A DNA stretch of 64,000 nt from Phaeosaccion multiseriatum (GCA_965112735.1 OZ218951.1:2728001-2792000), one strand, 5' to 3'. Counted from the stretch's first letter, positions 44,218 to 62,261 are shown. Numbers and translations are program-made. Notes: generated from the sequence alone by a model not told the origin.

Positions 44218-46532
44218 ATGTTGTCCCTGTGTTGCCTTGTTGTCCTGTGCTGTGCGACGACTGCAAGCGCTTTTGTCAGTCCAGGCGTTGCTGGTAGGAG
44301 ACTTGCCACCTCTGTGTTTTTCGAGAAGCCTGAGCGTTCGGAGAAGCTTCCCGACGGCGTGATAGATGTTGGCGATCCGCTCGGTCCCGCAGGTGAGGGA
44401 CACAATGGGTGGGGCGTGAGGCGGGGATCCTCGAGAGAGGGTGTGTGAGAAAGAGAAGGGTGGGGCTATCTGAGGGGGAGTAAAGGAAAGAGATGTGGCG
44501 GCGCAAACTGGGGAGGCCCGAGGGGCCCTCAGCATCTCGGTTCGCCTCCTTGACTCTGATACAGAAACCCCCGGCCTTCTCCAGACTTGGCGCAAGAGTT
44601 TTACGACTGCTGGAATAGAGGAGACACACAGAGGGCCATTGCGTGCTTCTCCAATGACGTCGTCTTCCACGACATGAACAACAGGGTAAGAATTTACGTG
44701 CAGAGAGGGAGAGAGAGAAAGAGAGAGGGAGATAATGGGAGGAGCGTAGAGATCTGACCTTTGGGTAATGCCACGGCTGGGAGAAGAATCCCTGAATCAC
44801 CAGCAGGAGAACGCGGCGGGACGGCAGGGAAAGCCGTAAGCCTAGACAGGAGAGACAGGAGTAGCGAGCGCGGCACGTCTCCCTCTCCCCGCCTAATGCT
44901 CGCTCGCCCATCTACACGCGGGCTACTGCGCTAGTGGGGGAGAGAATTCACGCTCTGTGCCTTTATGGATTTGTGACGTGCGTCCCCTCGTCTGCCACTT
45001 GCACACCGCAGAAGCCTTACGTGGGCAAGGCAGCCACGTTAGAGTACTTCGAGGATTGTATCGACTCCCTGCCAGGTAGAGGGTTGGGGAGTGGGGAGTG
45101 GGGCATGAAGAGGGGGGTGGAGAGAGTAACGCGGCTATGCTGTGTGTCTCTGTCCTCTGACTCAAATGATATGTGCACGAGGGCCCTTACTACGTAAGAC
45201 ACTCCTTTCTCACCCTTTGAGGCCCGTCTCTCTGGCCTCGCTCCTCTAGTGTACGATAGCCTATGTGCTCACCAAGTTTGGCCCCCGTGCCTTTCATTGA
45301 TGCTCCGTCCCACTCCACTCCACTCTACTCCACTCCACTCCATCCACTCGACTCCACTCCACTCTGCTCTACTCTACTCTACTCTACTCTACTCTTCTCC
45401 ACTCCACTCCACTCCTCTTTACTTAACTCCACTCCACTCCACTCCTCTTTACCTCACTCCATTCCACTCCACTCCACTCCTTCTCCTCTCCACTCCCCTC
45501 CACTCCTCTACACTCCACTCCCCTCCCCTCCTCTGCACTCTACTCCACTCTACTCCACTGCCATGCATATTGCACCGTTACTGACTTACTGACGTGTCTT
45601 TGTATTCGTTCGCCTGACATGATGACGTGACACAATACGGTGGTACAATCGAATATTGACTCTGCAGGGTGGCAGTTTGTGGTCGACGACTTCGCAGAAG
45701 ACAAGGAGAGAGGCCGCCTCGGCGTGATGTGGCACGTGGAAGACAAGGAGGGAGACGCGCTGCCCATCCCTACCCGGGGGCTCAGCTTCCTCAAGTGCGT
45801 TCAGCTCTGTCCGTCTTTTCTATTTGTTTGTGTGTCTGTCTGTCTCTCTGTTTGTCTGCCTGTCTGTCCGTCTGTCTGTCTGTAGTGCGTTCAGCTCTGC
45901 CTGTCTTTTCTATTTGTTTGTGTGTCTGTCTGTCTCTCTGTTTGTCTGCCTGTCTGTCCTCCGTCTGTCTGTCTGTAGTGCATTCAGCTCTGTCCGTCTT
46001 TTCTATTTGTTTGTGTGTCTGTCTGTCTCTCTGTTTGTCTGCCTGTCTGTCCTCCGTCTGTCTGTCTGTAGTGCATTCAGCTCTGTCTGTCTTTTCTATT
46101 TGTTTGTGTGTCTCTGCCTGTCTGTCTGTCTTTCTGTCTGTCTGTCTGTTTCTCTTCTCTCCCCCCCCACCCCCCCCCCTTTCCCCTCTCTCTCTCCCTC
46201 TCTCATCTACCTACTGATCTATCTACCACCTACCTCTCTCCCTATCCCCCTGCGTGCCTCCGCGTCTCCTCCTCCGCGTCTCCTCCTCCATAGCGGGCCC
46301 TCTTCGTATATCCTTGCAGCCCCTCCCTCCCCCCCCCCCCAACGTATAGTGCGTATGTACCAACCTCTACCCTCCCCCCCCCCCCTGCAGATTCGACGAA
46401 GACGGCTTGATCTGTGAGTGCATGGACATCCCTGAGCCCACCGTCAAGGCAGGCAGTCTGCAGCTGCCCGTTCTCAAGGTGGTCAGCAGGTTCCTGCCTC
46501 TCCTGAAAAGAATGCCTAGAGAATCTGTCTAG
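44218..46532 (+). CDS. Plastid-targeted NTF2/SnoaL-like domain protein
   Basis: Five exons (44218-44392, 44585-44685, 45012-45075, 45668-45794, 46391-46532) join in phase to 202 aa. The N terminus (MLSLCCLVVLCCATTASA, then FVSPG) is a textbook heterokont bipartite plastid leader: ER signal peptide plus ASAF-like site with Phe at +1. The mature part is a single SnoaL/NTF2-like cone domain (about 60-185): LAQEFYDCWNRGDTQRAIAC, VVFHDMNN, GRLGVMWHVEDKEG and RGLSFLKFDEDGLI. Such domains act as small-molecule isomerases or hydrolases or as binding scaffolds, and similar plastid proteins of unknown role occur in plants and algae. No catalytic function can be assigned. The start at 44218 is the first ATG in this frame. 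Confidence 0.78.
45300..45565 (+). repeat. CCACT pentamer repeat in NTF2-like gene, intron 3
   Basis: Degenerate CCACT / CTACT / CTCTACT pentamers with ACCTC and CTTTACTT variants, all within the intron 45076-45667. Confidence 0.93.
45793..46145 (+). repeat. About 90-bp minisatellite starting at the exon 4 donor, NTF2-like gene
   Basis: Roughly four units begin GTGCGTTCAGCTCTG (or GTGCATTCAG), continue TCTTTTCTATTTGTTTGTGT and end in a CTGT/CTGTCTGTCTGTA block. They start at about 45795, 45886, 45978 and 46071. The first unit begins exactly at the splice donor, so each later unit carries a copy of the intron's first bases. Confidence 0.95.
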
Positions 46533-46938
46533 TTCATATAGAGAAGAGAGAGAGAGAGAGGGAGTGAGGGAGAGAGAGAGGGGAACGGGGTGTGCTTGGT
46601 GGTGAGTAAGCGCGATTCGGAGAGAGGGGACTGACCGACTGACCGACTGGCCGACTGGGCAACTGCGACATCCGCCTTTGCCCGCAGGGGCCGTTCCTGT
46701 GTACATACTTTTACTTTTGACCAACAGTTGGCTTTTAGAGGGGGAGGGGGGATGGGGGGGCGGCTTGAGATGACCAATTGAAGCCCTGGCAAGAATAGAC
46801 ACTCTAGCTTTAATGTATGTATTTATTACAACAAGGAGTTTGTGATCGCCCGGTTCGCTACGGAGGAGGACACAGAGCAGCAAGACGCCGCTGAGAAGAA
46901 GGCGCCTGGGCCTTGGCCGTGGGTGCTTACTTACTCAC
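46533..46938. other. Convergent intergenic region
   Basis: Between the stops of the NTF2-like gene (+) and the roadblock gene (-). It has a GA-rich patch (46541-46582) and an ACTG/CCGACTG repeat (46630-46665). No gene was recognised; it presumably holds both 3' ends. Confidence 0.45.
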
Positions 46939-47878
46939 TCATTCCCCTTTGCCCTCCTCCTCCTCCGCTTCCTCCTCCTCTGCGTTCTTCTTGTTTGGAT
47001 CTGCTTGAATCGCTACCAGTGTAAAGTTGTCCTGCTGCGCTATAATCATTTCGTACTCGTTGGTTTTTAACCTTAGAGACACCACATCATTCTGGTACGT
47101 TGTTCCATTCCAAAAGGCGGGCGGGGCGGAGAGGGCGGTCAAGTTGAGGGGAAGGGCGCGAGGAGGGTGTGAGAGACAGAGAGCAGAGGCAAGGAAGCAC
47201 ACAATCCCCTTCTCATCCCTCAGCGCCCCTTGAGATGAATGGGGCGTGGGATGCATTCCTTAATGCAGAGGCCGTCAGGCACCACGCACACACACACACA
47301 CACGCACACCCACACACAGGAGTATGTCAAGCGCACTCGTACTCACGTCTGGTGGCTCGAAAAGCTCTCTCATGTACTTTTTGGACTTGAAGGCGAGGTC
47401 GAGTACGAGGGCAGCGTGATGTACGGCGGATTGGTAGTCCATGTTCTCGTACTTTATCACGATGCCTGGGAGGGACAAGCGACGAGCGGGTGTAGTTAAG
47501 GTATGGGAGTAAGTGGGGGAAGGGGGACTTTTGGGATGGAAGCTCCTGTCACTCTGCTTGTCACCCTCCCCCGTTCCTCAAGGAGCGAAGCCCTTACCGT
47601 CGTTGTTCATAATGACATATGCATGGAAGCCTGGGTTTCGCTTCAGGTCCTTGATAACCTCCTCTACTTCATTGGTTTGATGGGCCTGACGGAGGACAAG
47701 CGATGGAGGGACGCGTCAAATCTCCCCTCTTTCCAAGCCTGCAGGACAAGAAATCATCCACTAAACAAGCACACCCCCCTCCATCTGCCACCACCACACC
47801 TATCGCATTGTTTATATAGAAGCCGTCTCTTTTTCAGCTCTGCACTCTCTCCCCATCCACCCCATGACTTACCGCCAT
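46939..47878 (-). CDS. DYNLRB: Dynein light chain roadblock (LC7) type
   Basis: Four minus-strand exons (47878-47873, 47685-47598, 47465-47347, 47091-46939) join in phase to 121 aa. The first coding exon is just six bases (Met-Ala), supported by a GCG|GTAAGT donor and a CGTCAG|GCC acceptor in phase. The roadblock/LC7 fold is clear: HQTNEVEEVIKDLKRNPGFH, VIMNNDGIVIKYENMDYQ, AALVLDLAFK, and the C-terminal NEYEMIIAQQDNFTLVAIQ. Known role: a subunit of cytoplasmic and axonemal dynein linking intermediate chains to cargo. A Lys/Glu-rich acidic tail (EEEEAEEEEGKGE) extends about 18 residues beyond the usual 96-100. Divergent partner: the ATG13-like gene. Confidence 0.87.
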
Positions 47879-48832
47879 CTTCGCTGCTGCTGCTGCTGCT
47901 GCCGCCGCCTCCTTCCGCAGCTGTTGCCACTAGCCCTAGAGGAAAAGAAATAGGGGAGTTTGTCTCGGGTCCCAGCACAGCTGCGCGCAATCGCCCTCCT
48001 CCACTCTTGAGAAAGTGTGTGGGTCAGCACCTGCTGCTCTACTCGCAAATGCTCATCGCCTACAATCAGAAACTGCGTGCTTGATAGCTGACCGTGTCGG
48101 AGCCTCACTCTCCTCTCTGGTTGAAGGCTTTTAAGGCTTTACGGTCTCCTCTTTCGCCTGTTTTTTCAATACTTACATTTCTCTCAGAGCCTCGAAACAG
48201 TTACGAGGTCAGGCGGAAACTGAAACGGCCCCCCCGGGTCGTTCGTGTTGACATAATGACAAAGCGGAAGTCGTCCCATGCCCTCAAACCCACAACGAAC
48301 CCTCTCCATTACGGGAGAGAGCGACAACCAGCAGATACACTGAACATCAAGTTACGGACTCGGCCTTCCCGGACCGCTCCTCTTGATGCTCTGGAGGGCG
48401 CCGCATAGCGCGTACTGAACGAATTGACATTTTCGTTCAAACAAAACGTACCCTCGACACCATGACCCGATGCTCTACATGAGCGTTGCCCCCCCTTCTC
48501 GTGAGGACGGGGGGAGGAGAGGTCCGAACCTCTCGCCCACACCTACACGTGTGCTTGCAGGCATCCATTTTCTTTTGTCTTGGTAGCCGCAGCGCAAAGC
48601 GCGAGCAACGGCAAGTGCCACTCCCTGTGGAGGGGAAGGGGAGAGAAATTGAGACGAGAAGCAGAGGCAGCGCAACGGACGGCCAGGATTCAGGGTCAGT
48701 GCAATTGAAGGCTGCCTTGGGAGTCACTGCAGCCGACTCGGGGCCGAGGAGGGTCCTGCAATATTGGAAATCGGACATAAATAGGCTTCCAAATACTGGG
48801 GACATTGAGACTTGAGGGTTGAAGGGAAGGTG
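47879..48832. promoter_or_regulatory. Divergent promoter region, roadblock / ATG13-like gene
   Basis: 954 bp separate the two start codons. The roadblock 5' UTR contains a CAGC triplet run (about 47885-47905) and is GC-rich. The remainder is non-repetitive with no recognised exon. Confidence 0.4.
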
Positions 48833-51800
48833 ATGAGCCAATACTACCGGGGTTCGCCCTCAGACAGAGGGGTGGCGGGGGGCTACTCTCGCGAGCGAGC
48901 GGGACGGATGGACGGGACCACCTCTCCCGGCTTGAGCGGGATTAGCGGAAGCGGCACCAGCAGCAGCAGCGGACCCACGAGCAATGAGAGCAAGTGCCAT
49001 CAGGTCATGCTCGAGTGTATGCACAAAGTGGCGGAGATTATAGTGCTGAGTCGGCTCGTCATGCCCGATTCCAAGGGTGGCTTAGGCAGCAGGCAGCAGC
49101 AGCTGGCGGCAAAGAATCGGGTCAGGGTGAGTACGAGGGGGCATCTGAGGGAGGGAGGAGGAAAGGGGCGCGTGTGAGAGCTTTGAGGAGCATCTGGGGC
49201 TCTTCCTTTTTGCTCTATATATATCTGCGTTACTGGGGCTTTGCCTAGTCCCTTGATATGACAATGAACGACTCCGCTGGCCGCACAGAGGGCTGCGAGG
49301 GGAGGGAGAAGGCCAAGGGCAGCGAGGCAGAGGCAGGGGCAGGGGGCGGGGGCGGAGTGAGCGAATAGCGGCATAAACTGATGGCGGGTGGTTCTCCGCT
49401 GGCCTCAATGATGTTACAGCTTCGCGACCCGTGATACTACTCCCATTTCCAACCCGCTACCCCCCCCACCCCGTTCACCATGTCTGCCTCCCTCCCTCTC
49501 TTCAGACCCGCTCACCAACAAACACTGTCGTTTTGAATCAGCCCACCCTGGGGCGGCTGACGCACAGAGCGGTTTGCCCCCCCCATGGCCTTTCCGTTCC
49601 TCACATCGTCGTAACCCCCAACAATACAACCCCCTATCTCCCCCCCCTCCTCCCCTTTCACTCCCCTACTCTACTTCCCCACTACTCTACTCACTCCCTC
49701 ACCCCCGACCCACACAGTTTCACTTGGAGATTCCTGAGGTGGACTTGGTGCGTCGCTCCATGGAGGCGTGGACACACAACCCCTACTTACCACTGCGGCT
49801 GGACGTGTTTTGGCAGGGGCAGGGGCAGGGACAAGACCCTCCGAGAAGAGTGCTTCTGGAGCGGTGGGCAGTGGACTACCGCAAACCCAAAACCGCCCCG
49901 TCGGGGGACATTCTAGCGCAGGTACGTCCTTCGGTGTTTGTGCGTGTGTGTGTGTCTGTGTGTGTGCGTGTGTGTCTGTGTGTATGTATGCATGTGTACG
50001 AGTGTGTGTGCGTGTGGGCGTGTTTCCCTCGTTGTGTGTATGTGTGTATGTGTTGTCTCCCCTTCGGCTGTAGTCCTGTCCCCCCCTCCCACTCTTACCT
50101 ACCTCACTCTTCATCCTCGCCCCCCCCCCCCCTCCACCTCCACCCCACACTTGCCTTGTCTATCGTGCTCTCTCTCTCACCAGCTCCGTGGAGTGTGTAA
50201 GCGCGTGATTACGGTCCTGCGCACACTCCTCTCCTATGTCCGCATGCTCCCCGCCCACCAGCTCTTCCGTCGCCTCCAGCAGAGCCGCACTCGAGTCTCC
50301 TCTTCTTCTGCCTCTGCCGGCGGTTCATCGTCCTCGGGGGGCATCTCCTCTCTCCCAGAAGACATGGGCTTTTGTCTCTACACCCTCAGCGGGGGAGGAC
50401 CAGGAATGTCCTTCCCTCGGGGGGAGGCGACAGGGAGCTACCGCATCGGCCCTGTGGAGACCCCCTACGGCAGGCTCGAGATCTCCTCCACGCACAGAAA
50501 GTAAGGAGGGAGTTAAAGAGATAAGGGGACAGAGAGGAGGAGGAGGAGGAGGGACGGAGGCTTGCGTGAAATGAATTGGCGTTGCCTCTCCCCCCCAGGC
50601 TGGCCTTCGCGCAGAGGGAGAGGGGGGGAGATAGAAAGCCGATAGAGAGAGACCTGCATCAGAGCTCCAAGTTTCAGCAACCAGAGCCTTCCTTGCCTTG
50701 TGCTCAACAGAGGCAGATGGCCTTGTGCTCAACAGAGGCAGATGGCCCGAATCCTGCCCCGGTCCTTACACCTGCTCTTGTGCCTGCTCTCTCTCTCTCT
50801 CTCTCCATCCCCTCCCATTGCACGCGTTGCCCCGCACAGGTCTCTCGGCTCGCTGGACGCCCTCCGTCCGTCAGCCCTCATGGGCAGTGCCGGCCGCATT
50901 GAGCAGAACTTTCACATTGCCGACAATTACATGGCAAGAATGACTCAGTCTCCACCGCCCTCTGCGTCATACGAGCAGCAGCAACAGAATGAGGAGATGC
51001 GGCGCCATCAGCGCGAGCAGTACCAACAGCAACAGCAAAGGCAGCTCTATTCAAGCGAGTCGGAGGAGAGAGACATACCCAAGAGCGGGATAGGGGCAGC
51101 TCTGCAACACCACCATGATACACGGGGCCAGTCTCTGTTGGAGCAGCAGCAGCGACAGCACCAGCTACAGCAGCAGCACGTGACCAGCAGCAACGCGTCC
51201 CGTCATCACACACCGCAAACGTCTCTCGGAATTCTCAGTACCGATACCCCCCCAACTCCTCCTCTCAGTACCACCAGTGGCAGCACCAGCAGTGCGAGCA
51301 GCAGTCGGAGGCAGTACGCCGCTTACGAGCCTTCGTCATTGGGAAGAGAGAGAGACAGAGAAGGTGGATTCGTGATGAGTGGAGGAGGAGGAGGAGGAGG
51401 AGGAGGAGGAGGGGGGGGGGGGGCGAGCAGTGGGATGGTGGGGGCCATTGGGAGTGGAATGTTGGGCGGCGTTCCGGAGGGCACGCCCATCCCCCACGAC
51501 GGCATGGACAACAGATACACGAGCAGGGTTGGGGTTGGGGCGGCGTCCTATGCCAACCAGCCGTACCACCAACAGCAGCAGCAGCAGCAGCACCAGTACC
51601 AGCAGCACCAGTACCACCACCTCCACCACCACCACCAGCCCGGAAGCACCCCCCGGGGCCCCGGTTCTGACCCTGACCAGAGGGTTGTGCAGCACTCCAA
51701 GTCCTACGACGCCCCCCGGGGTCAGCAGGATTTCCACCACCACATGTTGAGGCAGCAAATGACGGGACAGCCCCCTCAAGGGCAGCAGCAAAAGCTCACA

Positions 51801-54465
51801 CAGATGGCGGGGCCCTACGGCTACGGTAGACCAGACTTGGTACCTCCGGATCAAGAGTCCTCCCAGGGGGGCTCCCAGGGGGGCTCCCAGGGGGGCAGCG
51901 GGATGGTGGACACACCGCCCACGAGCTCGGGTGGGTCTTCTGCTGTTGTGGTGGCTGCTGTGGCTGGATCCGGGCTGCGTGGTGGTGACTCCTTTAGCGA
52001 CGGGGCTGGGGTTGGGGTTGGAGGCGGAGGGGGCCCAAGCGCACCAAGTGGGAGTGCGGCGGCGACCAGGATGGACGACCCCGGGCGGTCCCCCCAGGGG
52101 GGCGGTACCGGTACCACCCGGGGGGGAAGTACCCGAGGTGGAGGATTCCGCCACTCCTCCTCGTCTCTGACTCGAGCGATGGCCGGGGTGGCCAACACCA
52201 CGCGCGATGAGCAAGTGGAGCGGAGGGACGACCACATGCTGGAGCGAAGACGAACGCTACACAATATGAAGGCGGCGCCGTCGTCCTCCTGGGAGGTCCA
52301 GCAGCAACAGCAGCAGCAGCAGCTTCTCATGATGTATCACCGAGAGGGTGGTGGAGGTGGGGACAGCAGCAGAGAGAGCAGCATCAGAGATGAGCGCTCC
52401 GGCTCTGGCGGTCGAGATGACAGGAGGGATGACAGTGGAAGGGGCCGCCACCACAGTGGGGCAGCAGCAGCAGCAGCAGCAGGCGGAGGAGGAGGAGGAG
52501 GAGGAGGAGGAGGAGCGGAGGAGCACAATCGCAGACAGGGGCATCAAGTGCAGCAGGGGCAGCAGGGGCAGCAGGAGCAGTATCCGCAGGAGTGGGAGGT
52601 GTCCAGGGCGGCAAGCAGTGGAGGCGGAAGAGGGCGGACGAGGTCAGGCTCCGGAGGAAGTGGAAGACCCCCGTGGGAAGGGACGCCGCCTTTCTCTTTC
52701 TCAGACCCTGCTGCTGCTGCTGGTGTTGGTGGTGGTGGCGGTGCGATGGCTTCGTCGAGCGGGGCATCTACCAAGTCGAGCTCCGCTAGCACCAGCACAC
52801 CGACGGGGGGAGGCAGTGGACAGACTGCAAATCAGTACCAGCAGCAGCAGCAGCAGCAACAACAGCGAAACATCCTCATTGGCAACTGCAGTCCTTTGTT
52901 CCCTTCACCAATGGGCATACCGCACCAGCACCAGCAGCAGCAGCAGCAGCAGCAAGGGACCGGTGGAAGTGGCGGCAGTGGTGGTGTTGATGCGACAACT
53001 GAATCCATGCTGTTGCTAGCAGCGTCGGCGACAAACGCCACCTCGCAACTAGAAAGGCTGCCTGCATCTCCCTTCCAGAGTGACCCACAGATGGCGCAGA
53101 CAGAGTTGGTACTGTCTCCACACCTCTTGCGACATCACGGTTTGCTGAGCACGCTTAGCGGCCCCCTTGGAGGGCCGGGAGGGGCGGAACCAGCGATTAG
53201 CACGTCCGCTCCCAACGATCACTCTCACTCCTCTCACTCCTCTCACTCTGCTTCTCGCCCGGGTGGTCGGAGTTTCTTGCTGTTATCCGACATTCTACCC
53301 CCCCCGCCCTATTTCGGGCCCACGGCTGTCACCTCCTCGGTTATCAAGCTGCAGCAACAGCAACAGCACCAGCACCACCACCAGCTGGTGGCGACGAGAG
53401 GAGGAGGAGGAGGAGGAGGAGGAGCGAGTACAGGGGCAATGGCTGTGGGGGTTGGCGTTGGGCAGGATGAGGACACTCTGTCGAGTCAGCTGGGGCGGCT
53501 GGGACTCTCTCACCCCTCCCACCAAGGGGGGGGGCGCGAGCGGGGTGTGGTGGAAGAGGTGGAGGCAGAGCTTGCCGAGAAGGAAGGGGGTGGTGTCATG
53601 GACGAGACGGAGGGTGAGGGAGGAGACGCCGCTATGATGCCCTTTGCGCTGTCGTCTGACAATATGGAGCAAGAAGTAGGGTACCACCACCACCAGCAGC
53701 AGCAGCAGCAGCAGCAGCATGGGGAGGGGGGCTCTCAACAGCAAGAGGCCGGCGGGGGAGGTGCATCGGGAGGAGGCAGTGGTGGTGCTAGTGGGGATGA
53801 TGGTCTTCCCCCCTCCGCCCACTCGACAGCCTCCGCGCTCTTCTCTCTCTGCGCCAAGGGGCAGGAGGCAGGGCGGGGGTACGGCCTGCAGGAGGGGGGT
53901 TTCGAACACGCACCCACACCCACCCACCACGCACACGCACACACATTGCGTGGGCAGGGGGCAGGGGCAGGGGCGGGGCAAGGTCTTGGGCAAGGCGATT
54001 CTGACTCCTCTGATTCAATGGGCTTCTCGTCTTCCATCCCCATCCACGCCGCCGCAGCTCCCCCACCGAGCTCAGCTTCTTATATGCTCAAATCTGTGGT
54101 ACGTACATGCGGTGCTACCCTCGTGAGTGTGTGTGCGTGAGTGCGTGAGTGTGTGTGTGTGTGTTAGAGTGGGTCTTCGCCTGGTGTGGGATCTTGCGAT
54201 GGCCGTAGTGAGGCGGCAGGAATGTATCCCCCAAGTAGGCGTACTTCACTTCCTCACTTCTAAGCCTGTTCGTCCCCGCTTGTCTCCTATCTGCTGCTGC
54301 TCCACTTTGTTGACTTCACGCACTCTACACACACATCAGCAAACACTGGAGGAGGAGCTGGGGGAGTTTCGTCGGTTTCACAACTCCATCTTGTTAGGCG
54401 GAGATGGACTACAACCAACAACACCATCACCACCGCCAGAATCACCAGGAGAAGGAGGAAGATAA
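48833..54465 (+). CDS. ATG13: ATG13-like autophagy regulator with very long disordered tail
   Basis: Model exons: 48833-49126, 49506-49526 (weakest), 49718-49921, 50184-50500, 50840-54098, 54340-54465; about 1406 aa. Residues about 50-320 match the ATG13 HORMA-like domain. Landmarks are the helix KCHQVMLECMHKVAEIIVLS, FHLEIPEVDLVRRSMEAW, LRLDVFWQ...LLERWAVDYR, RVITVLRTLLSYVRMLPAHQ (family: RLLLLLRSLYSYLRLLPAYK), and YRIGPVETPYGRLEISSTHRK. ATG13 scaffolds the ATG1/ULK kinase complex that starts autophagosome formation. After RIEQNFHIADNYMARM, the remaining 1050 residues are Gln/Gly/Ser/His-rich and low in complexity. The last exon adds a short helical end (QTLEEELGEFRRFHNSILL). The exon 2 boundary and a possible extra exon near 50599 (LAFAQRE) are unresolved. 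Confidence 0.75.
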
Positions 54466-55456
54466 GGAGGAGGATGAGGGGGAGGAGGAGGAGGAGGAGG
54501 AGGAGGAGGAGGAGGAGGAGGATGAAGAGGAGGACGACGACGACGATGACTCACACCAGCAACACCAGCGCAGCGAACGGGACACTGAAGCAGCAGAAGG
54601 CAGCAGAGGCGAACGAACACGCTGTTGGAAAGGCACCCCCCCCTCCTCCACTGGGGGCGTTGTGTGACGTCAGGGGGTGGGGGGGGGTTGTGTGATGTCA
54701 GGTGGTAGCGGGGGTCGGAAGGGGTTAAAAGGGGGAATTGTATATCAATTACATAGGGGGTGGGAAGGGGTGGGCAGGTAGAGAGAAGGTGTACCTATGG
54801 GGGTGATGGTGCGGGAGAAGAAGAAAAAGAAAAAGAAGGGAAACGGAACAGAACAGAACCGAACGGGGATTTATTAAGATGTAGTTGTATATGTTGAGAA
54901 AGGAGGAGAGAGAAAAGGAACGATTTTGAGACAAGCCACACATCTCTTGTTAGCCACACAAATAAGAAGTTTTAAGACCAGAGATACCATAGGCTTGAAA
55001 GTTGATTATCAATATATAGAATGTTGTTTCAGCCGCGCGTCATTGCATCGCTTCTGGATCGCGTTCGGGAGAACACACACACACACGCACACACACACAA
55101 CACACACACTGCTGTCTGTGCTCTGGTACTCTCCCATCCCCGCCGGACCCTTCACTCTTCTCTTTCACTGACTTCGGTACTGGTCTTGTACGATGCCTTG
55201 CCCTCTCCTCTCCTCCTTCCACTCTCTCTTCTCTCTCCCCCTCTCTCTATCTCTCTTTCCTCTCCTCTCTCCCTCCCGTCCCTCTCCGTTATATCTCCCT
55301 CTCTCCCCCCCTTCTCCCTCCCACACCCTCTCTCTCTCTCTCTCTCTCTCTCTCCACCTTTGTACAAAGAACTCGTCGCACCACCAGCCAACAAAACAAC
55401 AAAAAGCAATAGTACAGTAGTGACGAAGCGAAACTAAAAACGAAACCCCACAACAA
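54466..55456. other. Convergent intergenic region
   Basis: It begins with GAG/GAC triplets (54471-54550) in the ATG13-like 3' UTR. AT-richer sequence follows (54720-55020), probably containing poly(A) signals for that gene, then a CA run (55075-55110) and CT tracts (55205-55355). No exon was supported. Confidence 0.45.
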
Positions 55457-60886
<5,430 letters not shown>

Positions 60887-62261
60887 ATCTGTGGTTGGGC
60901 GTTCTGGCACATAGCCCACCAGAGCAAGGGATGGAAGAGGTGACAGGAAACAGAGAGGCGATAGAACGTAAAGCCAATTGACAATCCTCCTCCCGGTCCA
61001 CTGCGCTGGCCGTTGTCGCTTCGCCATCTTGATGAGGGAGCAAGGCAAGCAAAAGCAAGCGTGGATACGACCGATCTACGACCCCCTTGCCATATTAACG
61101 GTTTTACTATTACCATTCGGGTGCCATCCGCCGGCTTTTCACCAACCCCCCCCCTTCTTTTACCCTTGCACACACACAAAACCCCACAAAAGGAATTCTG
61201 AATTCTATTAAGGAGGCCCCATAAGCTGTTTCCATACGCTGCTCGCGTGTTACGGAGTCGTCACTGGTACAAAAGGCGCCGGGAGCAGGCAGAATGAGGC
61301 TCGGTAGCACCCAAGCAACCAAAACCCCCCAACCTCCTCCCCCCCCGCCAGATCTGCTTCTGCTCGGCTCATGGGTCGCCTCTACCCACACTATGGACTG
61401 TGAGTGTGTGAGTGTGGGTTATTCATGCGAGGATACACGCAGCCACACGCCAGGGTGCTCAAGTGTGGCGCTTGTCACGCCACCCACTCCGTACAAACGA
61501 CGCCCAGCATCTCTGAGCTGTGCCACACATACACATACACGTGTGCAAGTGAAAACCGGCGTCTTGCTGGCACCGCAGAAAATGCAACAGAGCAGCAGAC
61601 GCTTCGAGCGCTCCCCTGCCTGCCTGCCTGCCTGCCTGCCTGTCTGTCTGCCTGACTGACAGACTGATTGACTGCCCGACTGACTGCCTGCGCCATCTTC
61701 AGCGAGGATGAGGAGAGCGTCCGGGGCACAGCAGATCACAGCAGAGCAGAAGGGTAGTACAACGTGTCAAGCTCCAGCTCGGAGTCCAGTCCTTCTCCTG
61801 CCAAGCTGGCGAGATGGTGCGTGTGCTGTGTGCGTCTGGTCCTCTTCGATGCCGCCTAGCGGACTTGCCTTTGACCCCAACGGAGGGAAGAGCTCCCCCT
61901 CTAAACGCAGGGCATCAATCCCACATATCCAACGCAGAGCATCCCCATATGCCTACAGCTACCTGCTCGCTTCAAGATCTTCGGTGTCTCTGGTCTCTGA
62001 TGCCCGAAGTACTCCCCAGATGGCAACAGACGTTTCGATCGCTCAACCTCCTCGAGAGGTTCTCCTCCCTCCCCGGCCACGTTCGCTCGTCGCCTCTGCC
62101 TCTAACCCTTCTCCACTGACTTATGCCCCCTCCTTCTCCACACACATGTTGAGTGCATGTGTTTGTGTGGGGTGGGGATAGGGGGGGGGGGGGGGCATAA
62201 AGAAAAAGAGACACACTGAAGACGTGCACAGGTGCTCTGTTGTCTGTCCAACAGACAACAG

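Noticed and set aside
48500-48560. GGTCCGAACCTC resembling a tRNA T-loop
   Set aside because: No cloverleaf, anticodon arm or A box could be drawn on either strand.
54404-54667. Glu-rich frame after the ATG13-like stop that might be an extra exon
   Set aside because: It is a GAG/GAC triplet repeat in another frame than the last exon; more likely 3' UTR.
61708-62181. 157-aa plus-strand frame (AFDPNGGKSSPSKRR...) in the lectin gene upstream region
   Set aside because: Open and non-repetitive, but no family similarity, no convincing start context or splice structure; left as unresolved.
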